DNA of 64,000 nt from Aquatica leii (GCA_035610365.1 CM069436.1:86119912-86183911), one strand, 5' to 3'. Positions 23,120 through 34,889 are shown, counted from the stretch's first letter. Numbers and translations: made by a program. Notes: generated from the sequence alone by a model not told the origin.

Positions 23120-23500
23120 TTATTTTTTAGCAAACGATTGTAAACAAATGGAGAAAAAAATGGAGATACCAAGATGAGCAATCTTTTTTACAGCCATGTT
23201 TCACCTAAAAATGAATCTAATCAGATAACAACTGTAGAGGATAATACTGAATTAGAAAAATCGTATTAAACCTTTCAAACATCCGTCTATGCTCAAACTG
23301 AAGAAAGCAAAAATATCTCAATTTCAACCCACCAAATCTCCATCAACCGCTTTAATGAAATATATTTTAAGCCAAAAACAAGCAAACAACTAGCACTAAT
23401 GCAATAGACCTTTTTCTTGCTGGTGTTGGCGAAACCGCAAAAACATTTTCTCCTGCTGCAACTTTAGCTCCAGCAAAGCCTCAGCAACAGCCAAGTATGT
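23120..23500 (+). pseudogene. MADF/BESS-type protein remnant
   Basis: IVNKWRKKWRYQDEQSFLQP near 23140 has the KKWRY...SFL pattern that ends a MADF (Myb/SANT-like) domain. About 250 bases later DLFLAGVGETAKTFSPAATL resembles the BESS helix that follows in these proteins. Several stops interrupt it. MADF proteins are the usual second gene of Harbinger elements, where they help carry the transposase to DNA, which fits the neighbours. Confidence 0.5.
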
Positions 23501-23691
23501 ACGATCGGTATCAACATCCAGTAATAAACCTTAATTACGTCGAAATGAGTGCCACGAGCTTTCCTTTGCACCAAGAGTACACAGGCCTTTATTTTAGACT
23601 TTTCCTTCTCCTCTTCTTTTTCTTCTTCTTCAAGTAACATAGCAATAACCGTTAACTTTGCAAATGAATAATTTTTACACATCGTGGACAA
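23464..23691 (-). pseudogene. PIF/Harbinger transposase, N-terminal piece
   Basis: A 75-codon minus frame with FAKLTVIAMLLEEEEKEEEK, then RKARGTHFDVIKVYYWML. The acidic run after a hydrophobic helix and the following basic and aromatic region resemble the N-terminus of Harbinger transposases. It is separated from the C-terminal piece at 22640-22990 by the oppositely oriented MADF remnant, so the element has been rearranged. Assignment is by pattern only. Confidence 0.4.
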
Positions 23692-24885
23692 AACGTGCTA
23701 CGCGTCTACTATTTGTCAACACACTGACCAACATTAACCGTCGGATATTGTAAAGTGTAAATACAACATAAAATTGATGGTCATAGTTGGCTTTGATTTA
23801 TGCAACCGAGCATTAACCAATCAATTTCCAATAAAAAATGTACTTTCGTTGTTATTATGTAGTAAACAAATTTTCACATTTGATTAACATACCCTTGCTT
23901 TTGCTTATAAAAAGCTACTCAACAAGATTAAATCATCTATTTAACTAATAAAGACATAATTTAAAGTTCTTAGTTGTCTTTAAAATAATTTTTTAAAAAA
24001 ATGTTTGTATTAGTTACAAACTTAAGAATACGTACTAATTGAAAAGTGGGAATCAACTGTAGTTTTAACAATATTTTATCAAGAAAATAAAATGCATTCT
24101 GTTTGTTTCCCTAAGAACGATTTGTAAATCCTTTAAACGAAAACATAAATCAAATATATTAAAATAACTCTAAACTGTACAAGACGTCGAGATCAAAAAT
24201 GCTTCAACCGTTAAGAAACTATTCAAGAGTTGAGGATATGCCAAATAATGTTGCTCTGTTTTATCTTTTATTCCGCGTGCTAGACATTCTTTACATTTAG
24301 AAGGAATAGATGTAGCAAAACCACGTACATTAGTTTCAATTTGTTCAAAATTTATGTAAGTTATTTCTTCCACGAGACGCATTAAATAAATATGTTTAAG
24401 CGACGCGTAATGGATTTGATAGAAGTGAAGTTATAGTGTAATTAATCAAATTTCGATTAATCTAAGAGACGTCGCCAAACTTTCTACGCTAATCGGAATG
24501 TAATTAATGATTAATAATAAAATCAGGTTTTCAAATTGACGCCGACGATATGCATAATTTGAAAAATAATTTAATCGAACATAATAGACGATAGATGTTC
24601 TTTAGGTTACAAAAATGACAGGTAAAAACGAAAAATGCATAAGCAGCTACGTAAAAAATTAATTCTATAGTTTTTAATATATTGCTGACAATAAATTTGT
24701 ACACCTGCTAGAGCACAAGTGAATTTAACTAATGGAATAAGGTAACTGAGAAAATAAAATAATTATTAAATTGATTACCTTTGTAAACATTTTATTAATG
24801 TTAATGGTTGCGTTGGTATGATAATCGTTCTACAGTAAAAAAGTTAGTAAGATGAAAAAACATGGGCGTGTACTAGTGTACACAT
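23692..24885. other. No gene recognised
   Basis: AT-rich. A 70-codon minus frame at 24170-24382 (contains SIPSKCKECLARGIKDKTEQ) is not assigned; it has no start context or homologous neighbour to support it. Confidence 0.5.
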
Positions 24886-26072
24886 GTAAGAAGTGAAACT
24901 TCTTTATGGCCTTATTTTTCGCAAAATGATCTACATGCAACTTTTCAGAAATTGGTTAAATAAAGTTAAATTAGATAAAGTTTAAACAAAAGGATTTTTT
25001 ATCATAGACATGAATACAAATAATACAATTATTTCACTTTAACTTTTTGCTACTAAGATTATTACAGCATTTCATTAATTGCAATAGAATTATTACTATC
25101 ATTGTCATCGTTATTATATATTTTTGTAATTAATGGCTTATGGTAACTGAAATATGAAATTGAATCTACAAAAATTAGTTAATTGATTTACAAAAATTAA
25201 TAACATATTTCAGAATTTATACTCTATGCCAATTAATTGATGTTCATTAAATTAGCAGTCGTATTAATTAAAAATGTGACGCGTAACGAAATAAGCGACA
25301 TGCTATCCCTACTGCGTTGGAGAAACTGAAAGTACTCTTCGTCTGAACCAACCGTGTTTCACTTTAACTTTTGCTACTAAGATTATTACAGCATTTCATT
25401 AATTGAAATAGAATTATTACTATCATTGTCATCGTTCAATCAGAAATTGAGGTTAACCTTAAATATCTTAAATTTAAAAAAATTAATAACATATTTCAGA
25501 ATTTATACTCTATGTCAATTAATTGATGTTCATTAAATTAGCAGTCGTATTAATTAATAAATACTATTTTAATGAAATCATATACATTGACTGATAGTTA
25601 CAATCAGAAACTGAGGTTAACCTTAAATATCTTAAATTTAAAAAAATAAATACCACAATCCCACCCAAGTATTAGAAAAAGAGATATAATTACTTACTTT
25701 TGTTAAAAATCCACTGGAATTAAAATTAAAATAAAACCTTTGATTTGTTGATCACTTTAGTATTGATATATTATTTATCACGTCGCTATTGCGTTTCAGA
25801 AATAAAAAAGATGGCGCGTAACGAAAAACCAACTGTGTTTCACTTTAACTTTTTCCTACTAAGATTATTACAGCATTTCATTAATTGAAATAGAATTATT
25901 ACTGTCATTGTCATCGTTCAATCAGAAATTGAGGTTAACCTTAAATATCTTAAATTTAAAAAAAAAAAAGATGGCGCGTAACGGAATAATTTAAATGTGA
26001 CGCGTAACGAAAAAATGTGATGCGTAAAATGTGACGGTAAATTTTTTTCCAACGCCGATAAAGAAGTTTCAC
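24886..26072. repeat. TIR element filled with local segmental duplications
   Basis: The ends are inverted: gaagtgaaacttctttat.ggc at 24886-24908 and its complement near 26051-26072. Between them, segments recur in the same orientation. 'ttcactttaactttt...ctactaagattattacagc' is at about 25034, 25360 and 25842. 'aatttatactctatg.caatta' is at 25213 and 25500. 'caatcagaaa.tgaggttaac' is at 25437, 25603 and 25918. A cgcgtaacg motif (gtgacgcgtaacg or gatggcgcgtaacg) recurs at about 25276, 25813, 25973 and 26000. No coding sequence. It looks like a non-autonomous DNA element that has expanded internally. Confidence 0.65.
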
Positions 26073-27089
26073 TTCAAAAACAAAAAGTAATTAAAAATAA
26101 AAAACAAAGATTTTATACTAAATATTGGCAATTGATAAAAATATTCTTATATTGAAAAAAACTGTGTGGAGTGCAACAAATGCCACTTAGGTAAAACACC
26201 ACAACAAAACGAAAAATGGTCGTCTTCCAATCAATTGGCGACATCAAAATTTATATTTTTTTGACAAGCGGTGTAAACGTTAGGGTCGGTTAGGTCACAT
26301 TCACAGACTTTGTTTAAACCTGTCGATCACTAAAAGATACAATTTGCAAAACACAGGTTCAAACAGTAATATATTTATTTCCAACTAGAGAGAATAGGAG
26401 TTAAAAAAGAGAAAGTAATTAGATAACAATTATAGATTCGTTGTTAAGTATCAGAGTCTATAATATTCATGCAAGTTCTTTTGATCAGACAACCCTCCAT
26501 ACAACTAAATACATTAAATGCTAACATGCGCTGTAAGTCATCAACTCTAATAAATATTTAAATCGTACTCGATGAACTACTTCGTTTACCATGCAGTCGC
26601 AAAACGAGTTGACAATCGACAATGATAATGATGTATCGTAAAAAGGAAAAAATATGAGCACAAAAACTTACCCAGCCGACAATTCTTTATCATAAGTAGC
26701 AATGTTCACTACTTCTTTTTATTTGGTTTAAGAACGAAAGTATACGTGGTAAATCAGTTTACGTACGACGGTTATGTTATGTGTTTTTGGCTTTGACTGC
26801 AATCAAATGATCGAGGAAACTTTACCGATGTCACGTCAACGTACTCAACGACAATACATAGAGTGAGAAATGATTCAAAGTTTACAACAAAAGCAATATG
26901 AGTCAGTATTATCTACGTTGTGATTACATGAACTAAGTTATACGCTTAAAGCTAACGGTTGGTGAATAAAAGTGAATACAATTAAATAAAAGCAAAATTA
27001 TCAGATACTAAATAGTAGTACGCACAAAACTGACATGATTATTTAAAGAATTAATCCTGCAGTACTCGCGCGACCATAATAATGTAATA
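26073..27089. other. No gene recognised
   Basis: AT-rich sequence upstream (on +) of the piggyBac pseudogene tail; no feature supported. Confidence 0.5.
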
Positions 27090-28620
27090 GGAGAATCGTT
27101 TTGATGTTTATTGCAGACCCACTTATTACACCCAACGCAGTAATTTTTGGAAGCAGTTTATCTTTTTCTCAAGGACATATATAAACATCGGCCATTTCCG
27201 GTTTTTAGTTTTTGAGCGACAGTTTTATTAGAGGACGTCGAAGATTCTTCAATTGCGGGTATAAACCGACATTTTTCTTTTAGCTTTTTTGGAGTGTTTG
27301 GAAGGTAAAATCTTTTAATAATTTGAAGCTTTATCGGGTCTAAAGCTAATGTGCGTAAAAAGTCACGCCGAATAATGGTAAAAAAAAATTGTAAGAAGCC
27401 ATCTACTATTATTTCTAGATACGTTATAGGAGCTACACATATGATCCACGACATCAACCCCATACTTGGTTTTATTGTAATCTATTATCATTGAAGATTC
27501 TACTGTACTATCGTTGATGTTATCGTCTGAATAAGTTGTCGATATTAGAACATTTTTATTTTTTTAGGAACAATTAAAACCAAAGTACAATCCTTTAGAA
27601 AAGCAAACTGACTGCTTTTAGCTGATCTCGCCGCAGTGTTCACAAATGCCAGAGGAATTTCTCTTTTATTTTTTTTACAGTTCCTAGCATGGTAAGCTTA
27701 TATTTTTGAGTTCCAGGGCTAGTGAAAAACCAGAAAACCAGTTATCCATCGTTATATTACAAAATGTCCCTTTGACCGTTTCAACAAGTCGTTTCATAAC
27801 ATCATAATATTATTTGGTAAATAATAGAAACTTTCAGGTTGCGTTCCAGCGTATATTTCCAAGTTCAAAGTAAACATGCTTCTTGGACCCACTAAAATTC
27901 GAAAATTTTTATGCAATACTTTGCTGGCTTTGAGGGAATGTTCTGGCAAAGAGGACATCGGTCTCAAAATACTATTAACTGTTTATCAATTGTTAAGTTC
28001 GGCCCGGAAATAATTAATTTGTTACAATTTTCTAGATACAAATCAAAGATTTATCTTATTGCCGCTAACTTATCGGTTTCCCTTTGTTGTCCACGACCGT
28101 TTACATCGTCGTATCTTAGGCATCTTAGTCTTTTACATTTTGTCTCCCTGACTTACTGACCCCTAAAAGATACAATAATATTTTATTTTGCAAACATCAG
28201 TTGATTTTGAATCCCTTTCTCGTTTGTATTTTGATTGTATGTTTTTCAGATAAATGTTTGTTGATTTGGTAATAATTTCTATAATTTCTTTGTTGAAAAA
28301 AATTTGAAGGCATTCCAAAATAGTTTTAACATTAGCTGCATTATTTATAGGCCCTGGTATTTTTTTAAATATATTATGTACCTTAGTTTTCGTTTTCGGT
28401 GGCCGATTTTTCTTCCATTGCGCAATACCATCTTTTCTTGTATAATGAGGAATATTATCGTCATTATACCATTCAACATTTTCTACAATGTCATCGTATT
28501 CATTTGCATCTTGTTCAAAATCTGAATCGTGAACACTTTCACTATATATATTGCCGTCTCTTCATGGTGATCTGTTTCCATAAGCATGTCTTCCTTTTCT
28601 AACTGATTGAACCACTCCAT
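27090..28620 (-). pseudogene. piggyBac-type transposase pseudogene
   Basis: On the minus strand, pieces appear in the order of a piggyBac DDE transposase: DKLAAIR.IFDLYLENCNKL and SGPNLTIDKQLIVF (near 28060-27960), RCPLCQNIPSKPAKYCIKIF near 27940, TLNLEIYAGTQPESFYYLPN near 27860, NITMDNWFSGFSLALELK near 27750 (with the catalytic DNWF block), REIPLAF and AKSSQFAFLKDCTLVLIVPK near 27600, and YGVDVVDHMCSSYNVSRN near 27455 (GVD block). RRDFLRTLALDPIKL and a Cys-rich tail (CP.EKDK...YCVGCNKWVC) end near 27110. Frame changes and stops occur throughout. The intact protein would cut and paste DNA at TTAA. The terminal repeats were not located with confidence. Confidence 0.8.
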
Positions 28621-28814
28621 CTATTGCTTTAGGTCTCTGATGGCCATTTTTAGACAACTTAAAATAAAAAAATAAGTGAACGTAATAAAAATAAATAAAA
28701 ACACACGAAACACGCCGGTCGCGTAAGGTGCATAAAAGCAGAAAATTGTGACTGAACACTGAACGTGTCAAGCAAACTATTTGGGAGGGATACCTTGAGA
28801 CTGGCGCGTAATGA

Positions 28815-28878
28815 CTCGCACATTTTAGCGCAAATGTATTTTAAATGTGCGTGGGATACATGCTTATCCCACGCGAGT
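28815..28878. repeat. Nested palindromes
   Basis: Within 64 bases: actcgc/gcgagt (28815-28820 and 28873-28878), cgcacattt/aaatgtgcg (28817-28825 and 28843-28851) and gcgtgggata/tatcccacgc (28849-28858 and 28865-28874). They lie just outside the N-terminal end of the piggyBac pseudogene and could be subterminal sites or an independent hairpin. Confidence 0.6.
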
Positions 28879-29679
28879 ACCGAAGAGTAACATATAGTTA
28901 CAAAAAAGTATCCGCTATGATAAGTAATGTGCATAAAGCGGATTGATTTATTACAGAAGTACAGACAATTTACAGTACCGTCATTTCTGATTTTATAAAA
29001 GGAAGTCGATTTTACAAATTCCATATCTTTAAGACAACAGTGTATAAAGGTCGCCTGGTAGCCCCACAAAACTTCTTAAAAAAGTAAAAGATAACGTAAC
29101 GACACCATTTTTGAATTGCTTTTATACCTAGAAACGTCGTGTAATTAACTGAACAAATATGTTAAAAACGTCTTCCCCAGCACATACGCTAAAACCATAA
29201 TAGAAATAACTAACGAGAAAAATTCAACAAAGCTAGCCTTGATACACCAACGTTCGCAACGGTTTTGAATTGGTAAAGAAAGAATAAATAGCCATTCTTT
29301 GCTGTATCGCGTTTATCCTTATCTATAAAGGTTTAAAAAGCAGTAGCGGCGCACAAACCAGTGCAGTCGTGAATTTTAATTTGAGATACTAGCTAGAGTT
29401 ATACAAGACCAGCTTTTCCAAACAATAAAGGAGTCAAAGACTATGTAAGAAAACATAATTGGATTCTATAATAATAAAATTACTAAAGTCCACAATGTGT
29501 GATACCCGGTAACCTCGAGTGCCATCCTCTTAGAAATTCAAATTCTAAATACCACTGATAGCTAACTAAATGGCTATAAACCTTTTTCTCTCTTAATACA
29601 ACAGGAGAATTTTGGAAAACCTTAAGTTACGGTGATTTTATTGCATAGTTATCTACATAAACATACAGATTGCACACCT
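28879..29679. other. No gene recognised
   Basis: A 136-codon minus frame ends within the palindrome region (28659-29069) but shows no recognisable motif and is probably chance. Otherwise AT-rich. Confidence 0.4.
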
Positions 29680-30600
29680 AACGTTACAAATCCAATGCAT
29701 TACCTTTTTTTTGTTAGTTGGGCATTTGATTTCTTCTTCATCATCATCATCCTTATCCGAGTTTTAAGACAATTGTTTTTTTGTTCCTTTGCCATTTTCT
29801 TTGATTATTATTGCACAAATTTCTTCTTCAGTGTTTGGTTGTTACATTTCTAGTCGATGTCGATATTTGTCCAATCATCTTCTTCTTGAGTTAAGTTATT
29901 TGGTAGCAAATTTTTTGAGACCTTTGCTTTCTTTATTTTAGTCGCCTGCAGCTATAAACCTTTTGCACCAAAAACAATGTTATCCATTCTATTGTAATTT
30001 TTTCCCACAACTTATTTAACAAATGCGCAGCTTCTAGAATGTTGTTTTTTTTTTGTTCATTAGCGATTAATATCTCTTTATCCTCATTTTTATCCATACT
30101 TTTTAACACTTTAGAATGTATTTTGTCCCGATACTATGTCGAATAAGCAGTTTTTGCTAGAAAAAAAATCGAATTGATTGTTTTTCAGTGTTAAATCGTG
30201 AATTTTTACTTTTCCTATCACCAACAATTTTTCTTTTTCTTGTTATATTTGCGGTTCGAACAACTGGGTTTTTAGTAATTTTACAACCTTTTGTGCACTC
30301 TTTTTTGAACATAAAAGTATGTTTCAGTAATACTCTGAAATAAATTCCGGTCTCGTCTGCGTTGTAGATTTGAGATGGATCATATGTTTAATGATCTTTG
30401 ACTATTCGTTCTCAATACAAACGTTCGCGCTATTTGCATCAGCGTCCTTCTGTTTACTGTAAATTCTTTGGAAAAAAAATTTTTTTTGCCCAACAATTCA
30501 TCCAACTCTCGGACGCTACGAACCATTTCTTTTCTATTTGTTTGTGCGAATTTTCGGTTTGTGTTTTAGAAGAGTTTTGTGATCGCTACTGAAACAATCT
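29680..30600 (-). pseudogene. pogo/Tigger-type transposase remnant
   Basis: The minus strand carries KKWFVASESWMNCWAKK near 30530, like the end of a CENP-B-type HTH region, then YDPSQIYNADETGIYFRVLL near 30380, the (Y)NADETG block with the first catalytic Asp of pogo/Tigger DDE_1 transposases, then HTFMFKKECTKGCKITKNPV. A C-terminal part near 30000 reads AAHLLNKLWEKITI, similar to the helix after the catalytic core of jerky-like proteins. Other catalytic blocks are not readable and there are many stops. The order and the NADETG motif make a pogo-type origin likely. Confidence 0.6.
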
Positions 30601-31327
30601 GGCTTATCCCCGTGCTTTTTGTTGCTGAGTTTCTCAGCTTATTTTGCTTGGTTTTGTCATTGATGTGTTGCTGTTAATTTCTATTGCACATCGTTTAGTT
30701 TCTATTTTATTTTTTTTGTACGCTTTGGCCGAAGCTAAGATTTTATTGCCATTTCTCCGATTGGGAACTTACCGCAAACGGCCACAGTGGGAGAATGAGC
30801 AATTCTAGGAATTAATAATTCATTTTTATGACTATCGCTAATTGTTTGTTTTTTTTTAAACAACAAAAAGATAATCAAGTTACATTGTTTCGTTAGTAAA
30901 AAAGTAATTAGCATGTCTAGTCTTGAATGACACATCGTCAAACTTAAGTTATATATCAATGTATCTTGACAAGTTTGTCAGTCAACTTTTGTTCGTCAAA
31001 CTAAAATAATTACTACGAAAATTCAAAGCAGGATACAATTCATCTATCAAGTGTTCCTTGTACCTCAAGGTATGAACTAATTTTGCAATATATAGATTTG
31101 TTAAAATACTTACTCATTTTGTACAAAATAAGTACTTCATTTGCAATAATAAAAAATGAGTAATTTTTATATTATAATCAATTCTACGAGACCTGAACTA
31201 CAAAAATTCATGAAATGCCGGCCAATTGTTACTATGGTCTTTTAGTATAGACCATTGACTTTCCAGTTCAATTAAAATAAATTGCACCTTCTTGTTCTTT
31301 AACTATGTACATTTTTTTTCAGAAAAC
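30601..31327. other. No gene recognised
   Basis: AT-rich sequence between two transposase remnants; nothing supported. Confidence 0.5.
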
Positions 31328-33350
31328 ATGTCGGTATCTTACAGAGAACTGTTCGAAATTTGGCGCAGAGTAAATGCAACGACAAAAAAAACGAGTACAG
31401 TTATTGATTATGTTTTTATAAAAATTGATTTATCCAATAGTGATAATTAAAGACTGTCAAAAAACCAAACAAATTTTGCGAACTTTTATAAGTAGATTAA
31501 GTCAAAAGTGGTTAAAAGCCAATAGCAGTTTACAAAAATTTAAAGTGCAAAATGAATAATGGCTGGCAAAAGATATTATTTTGCCAACGTTTGCATTGTA
31601 ACGTCCCGTTTGAATTCATTACATTAAAATTCAATTTTACATTCATTTATTTTTTGCAACTAATATTGCACGTAAATTTATTCAGTTCCGACAACGTCGC
31701 GTTGTCTTAACTGTACTTTGGTATTCGCTTCAACTTCATCTTTGTTCCACTTCCGTTTGAGCGATCTCGCGTGGTTTACGTGTGTGATGCGAGGGAGACA
31801 AAATTTTCTTGATTATGGCGTAAAAAACGCATGTAATTTAATTTTTATTCATTCCATCTAATTATTGGTGAGTTTACCTTTATTTTGATATAATTTTTCT
31901 ATTGAATTCAACATTTTTAGTGACTTCGCAATATTGTGCAATTGTTAGACAAAGGCATGTGTTTTGAGACCGTTACATTGAAGGTGTGACGTAAGTACAT
32001 GATGTCATTTAAAAAACTATTCTAATTATTTGTATTTAGGGTCTTTTCTTTTTCTTTTGGATCTTTTGTTTTTATTTGGATCTTTTCGTTTATTGGGTTT
32101 TTATTCTGGATCCTTTATTTTGGTTTTGTCGTTTAATTACTGGATGAGTTATTGAAGTTTATTATACATTGGTATTTATTCCTGTTGAAGAATTTTATCA
32201 CAAGAACAAAGTATGTGCTAAAAATAGAAGATATCCGATAACGTTATACTACACCTGGTGAGTCAACTAAAATTAAGATACTGCATTTTATCTTCAAATA
32301 GTTGAGTTGTTTTATTAAAACTGTTCACTCGATAACAAATCAAACGTTCACGACATTTGCATTTAATCAACGATTTAATATCAATAATTAACAATTAGAT
32401 GTAAGATTTTACGCTTTTTATTCATCACGTAATGTGGTTGGCGTCCAAATATTTTATTTTAAATACTGTTTTATTTTAAATATGTTTAATTCAATTATTG
32501 TTCATTGTTCTCTAATGTAATAGTTAGTTAAGTATAGTTAATAAATTAACGGAGTTCACGTCTTTGTAATTATTTCGATTCAACCCATCACCTTGAGGGT
32601 CCGTGCTAACGATTGCTTGCCGTGGTTATATTATTTTTACTGTTTTATTACAGCATCGGCAATCATTTCACCGGAACCATTTGAAAAAGTTTTCTGAAGT
32701 AAGTGACCAATCTAAAAGAAAACTTCTTTCTTGCTGGAAAAGGTCTCTCATAAGAAGTAGCCGAAGTTTACATAAATTTAGCAAAAAAAAGCTGCAAAGA
32801 TTTTGAACAAACTGGAAACCACACCAAAAGGAGCGTCCAAAATTAAGAAAGCTTTCCATTCTCTTGCAAAATGCATAATACTGTACACACCAAAAAAAGC
32901 ATTGACTTTATACATAGACGCGCATTACATAAAAAATTCTTACACGTTGATGCAGTCTGGCGCTAAACTTAAAAATGCCAATATATATGTCATATACACA
33001 TTGAAAATTGCGAGGCAAAATTGCTACCCTAATGAAAACTGCATAACAGTCACTGATATGTCAGCTGAAGTAAGGTTACAAAGTCTCGTTGATTTCACTG
33101 TTTAGAGACTCATAAAAGCTTAAAAAGATGTTGTGGATTACATAGTCGCCAGTTCTTAAGATTTTTGAATTATATACAAATGGGGCTGCGATAAAAGTGC
33201 AAACCACTCTACGTATAAACAGCAGCTTATTTGACAGGCCAAAGAAGACAAAGACAATAATTGATGGCAAAACCTTTTCTGTTATCTTAGAATCATCATC
33301 ACAAAATTGTGGAATTTGTGGAGCAGCACTAAAGACATTAGATGGGTTGT
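31328..33350 (+). pseudogene. Transib-like (RAG1-related) transposase, split by an LTR
   Basis: The left part (31328-31596) starts at an ATG with MSVSYRELFEIWRRVNATTK and continues, after stops, with SRLSQKWLKANSSLQKF and WLAKDIILP. The right part (32653-33350) resumes with SPEPFEKVFSEVSDQSKRKL, then KTPKGASKIKKAFHS-like residues, GAKLKNANIYVIYTLKIARQ, NCYPNENCITVTDMSAEV, KWGCDKS, KTKTIIDGKTFSVILESSSQ and NCGICGAALKTLDG. The WGCD block and the CxxC motif are landmarks I associate with Transib transposases, the DDE family from which RAG1 descends. The downstream catalytic blocks are missing and there are several stops. The family call is from memory of motif order; an uncharacterised relative is possible. 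Confidence 0.55.
31597..32652. mobile_element. Solo LTR, family LTR-B copy 1
   Basis: A 1056-bp block starting TGTAACGTCCCG and ending TTATTACA, flanked by the 4-bp direct repeat GCAT (31593-31596 and 32653-32656). A second copy of the same block in the same orientation lies at 47256-48252. It interrupts the Transib-like coding sequence, whose two halves line up again when it is removed. No ORF. The TG...CA ends, length and short target duplication indicate an LTR-retrotransposon LTR, probably Gypsy-like. Confidence 0.8.
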
Positions 33351-33579
33351 TCATCTGCTTAGTATCATTTTTTGCAATGTTCTTATTTTGTTTAATATGT
33401 TTGGAAGGAAATCGTATAAACTGCTGCTTTTTGTTGAGTTTCTTTATTTTAGCTGCTATAGGTTTAGGCTTTCTTTTTCTAATTTATCGTATGCTTGCTT
33501 AATTGTTATTTTTTTATATCCTGGTTTTTCGTGTCTTCTTGGTTGTTTTCTTGTTAATTCTGATTCGTCATCTTACGTT

Positions 33580-34282
33580 TTAATTTTGTGTACTGTTTCT
33601 AATCAGTTCACTCGTATCGTCGTAGTTTTCGGTGTCTAAGTCTTTGCACACACGACAAATAAAGTTTATTAAAAGCAATTGCCTATTAGGATATTGCTCA
33701 ATCCACAATCTACGTGTGTTGTGGAAGTTATAATTACACTCACTGTACATTAAAACAGTATTACTGTTGTACATAATAAAGAAAATTTAAATTAAATGTT
33801 ATTAAGTACGAGTACGTTTACACGAATCACTTAGCATCAACTAAAAAAATCCTTTAAAAAATCGAGACAGAAATAAATCTGATCCAACGCAGTTCTAAGA
33901 AAGCTAAATTATGCATTTAATTATCTAAAGTCTTGTTTTGGTTACAACCAAAAATAAACGTGATCGTGTAAACAAAGTACATATTGTTAAGCTAAGTCAG
34001 TAATAATGCTAAGAAATAAACATTACTATCTTCTTTAATAATGTTATTAACGTTTTTTTTTTAAAAAAAATAATTAACACAATATATCAATACGTTTCAC
34101 GCATAGTTACAATCAACAAACAACTTCCATTTCTTTGGATAGTCAAGACCAGCCTAAAAACTTTAATTGCAAATATTTCAAAACTGGGCCACTTAAGATC
34201 AAATCTTAAAAGGGAAATTTTTCATTTAATGCCACAAGAAAACTACTCCTTGAGTTTGTAGTCGTATTTCAGATACACCCTG
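33580..34282 (-). pseudogene. Tc1/mariner-superfamily element, 5' end only
   Basis: The right end 'acaccctg/TA' at 34276-34284 is the mariner-type terminus (TA CAGGGTGT when read on the minus strand). About 500 bases in, a minus frame (33580-33774) reads VLMYSECNYNFHNTRRLWIE followed by QYPNRQ, the helix-turn-helix-like N-terminal domain also seen in the DD41D transposase of 41246-43732. The catalytic part and the other end are missing or unreadable. Confidence 0.5.
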
Positions 34283-34389
34283 TATACTTGTGTTGCGACT
34301 CTGGTGCTTTGTTTTTTAGATTCCGTCTCTTATTACTTTTGTTTATAATTATTTTATCGTGTGCCTACGTTATTTCATCCAGGTCTTAA

Positions 34390-34830
34390 TTAAAACTGGT
34401 GTCAAATACAAGACTCCATAGAAAGGGTCTAAGCATTGATCCCTGTGGATACGCTTTTGTAATATTGAGGGTTTTCACTTTATTCGCCGCTTTCATCGTG
34501 TCACGTCTATCATGTAGGTAGTTTTGTACAGCTGTTGTACATTTAATACTTTTAAGTTATGTAATATGCTTGGCCACCATAGATTTTGAAACGCTCCTGC
34601 TATGTCAAAGACATTGCTAAGATGTGTCCTTGTTGCTTTTTACAATATCAAAGAGTTTTTGGGCACGTCTTCGGTTGATTTTTGCTTGATAAAGCAAAAC
34701 TGTTTACTGGAAAGTGGCTTGATTTTATTTTGCAGGTGTTTAGTAGGCCTGTATGATTTGACGTCTGTTGGATCTCTTTCTCCTGCTTTGGAATTATTAA
34801 TAGACTTTTCTGTCAGAGTTTAGAAAAAAC
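34390..34830 (-). pseudogene. R1-like LINE RT fragment
   Basis: Minus-strand translation gives FCFIKQKSTEDVPKNSL near 34695, FDIAGAFQNLWWPSILHNLK near 34600 (block A of R1-type RTs, FDISGAFDNLWWP), then ALKQ..DPF-like decayed residues. Only the palm start is present, and it is close in type to the remnant at 20740-22570. It stops where the Penelope-like copy begins. Confidence 0.65.
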
Positions 34831-34889
34831 GCTGTGCGTTAGACATGCATTCGGCATAGTAATAACATTCTGCTGAACTTTCATCGTTT

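Noticed and set aside
24170-24382. Chemosensory-protein-like frame (CKEC...)
   Set aside because: The spacing of Cys residues and lack of the rest of the fold do not support it; treated as unassigned.
24886-26072. CRISPR-like repeat array
   Set aside because: Repeats are long, unequal, interleaved and AT-rich in an insect genome; no regular spacer pattern and no cas genes.
28659-29069. 136-codon minus frame as a protein-coding gene
   Set aside because: No recognisable motif, overlaps a palindrome cluster, and its composition (Phe/Cys/Ser-rich) looks like translated AT-rich DNA.
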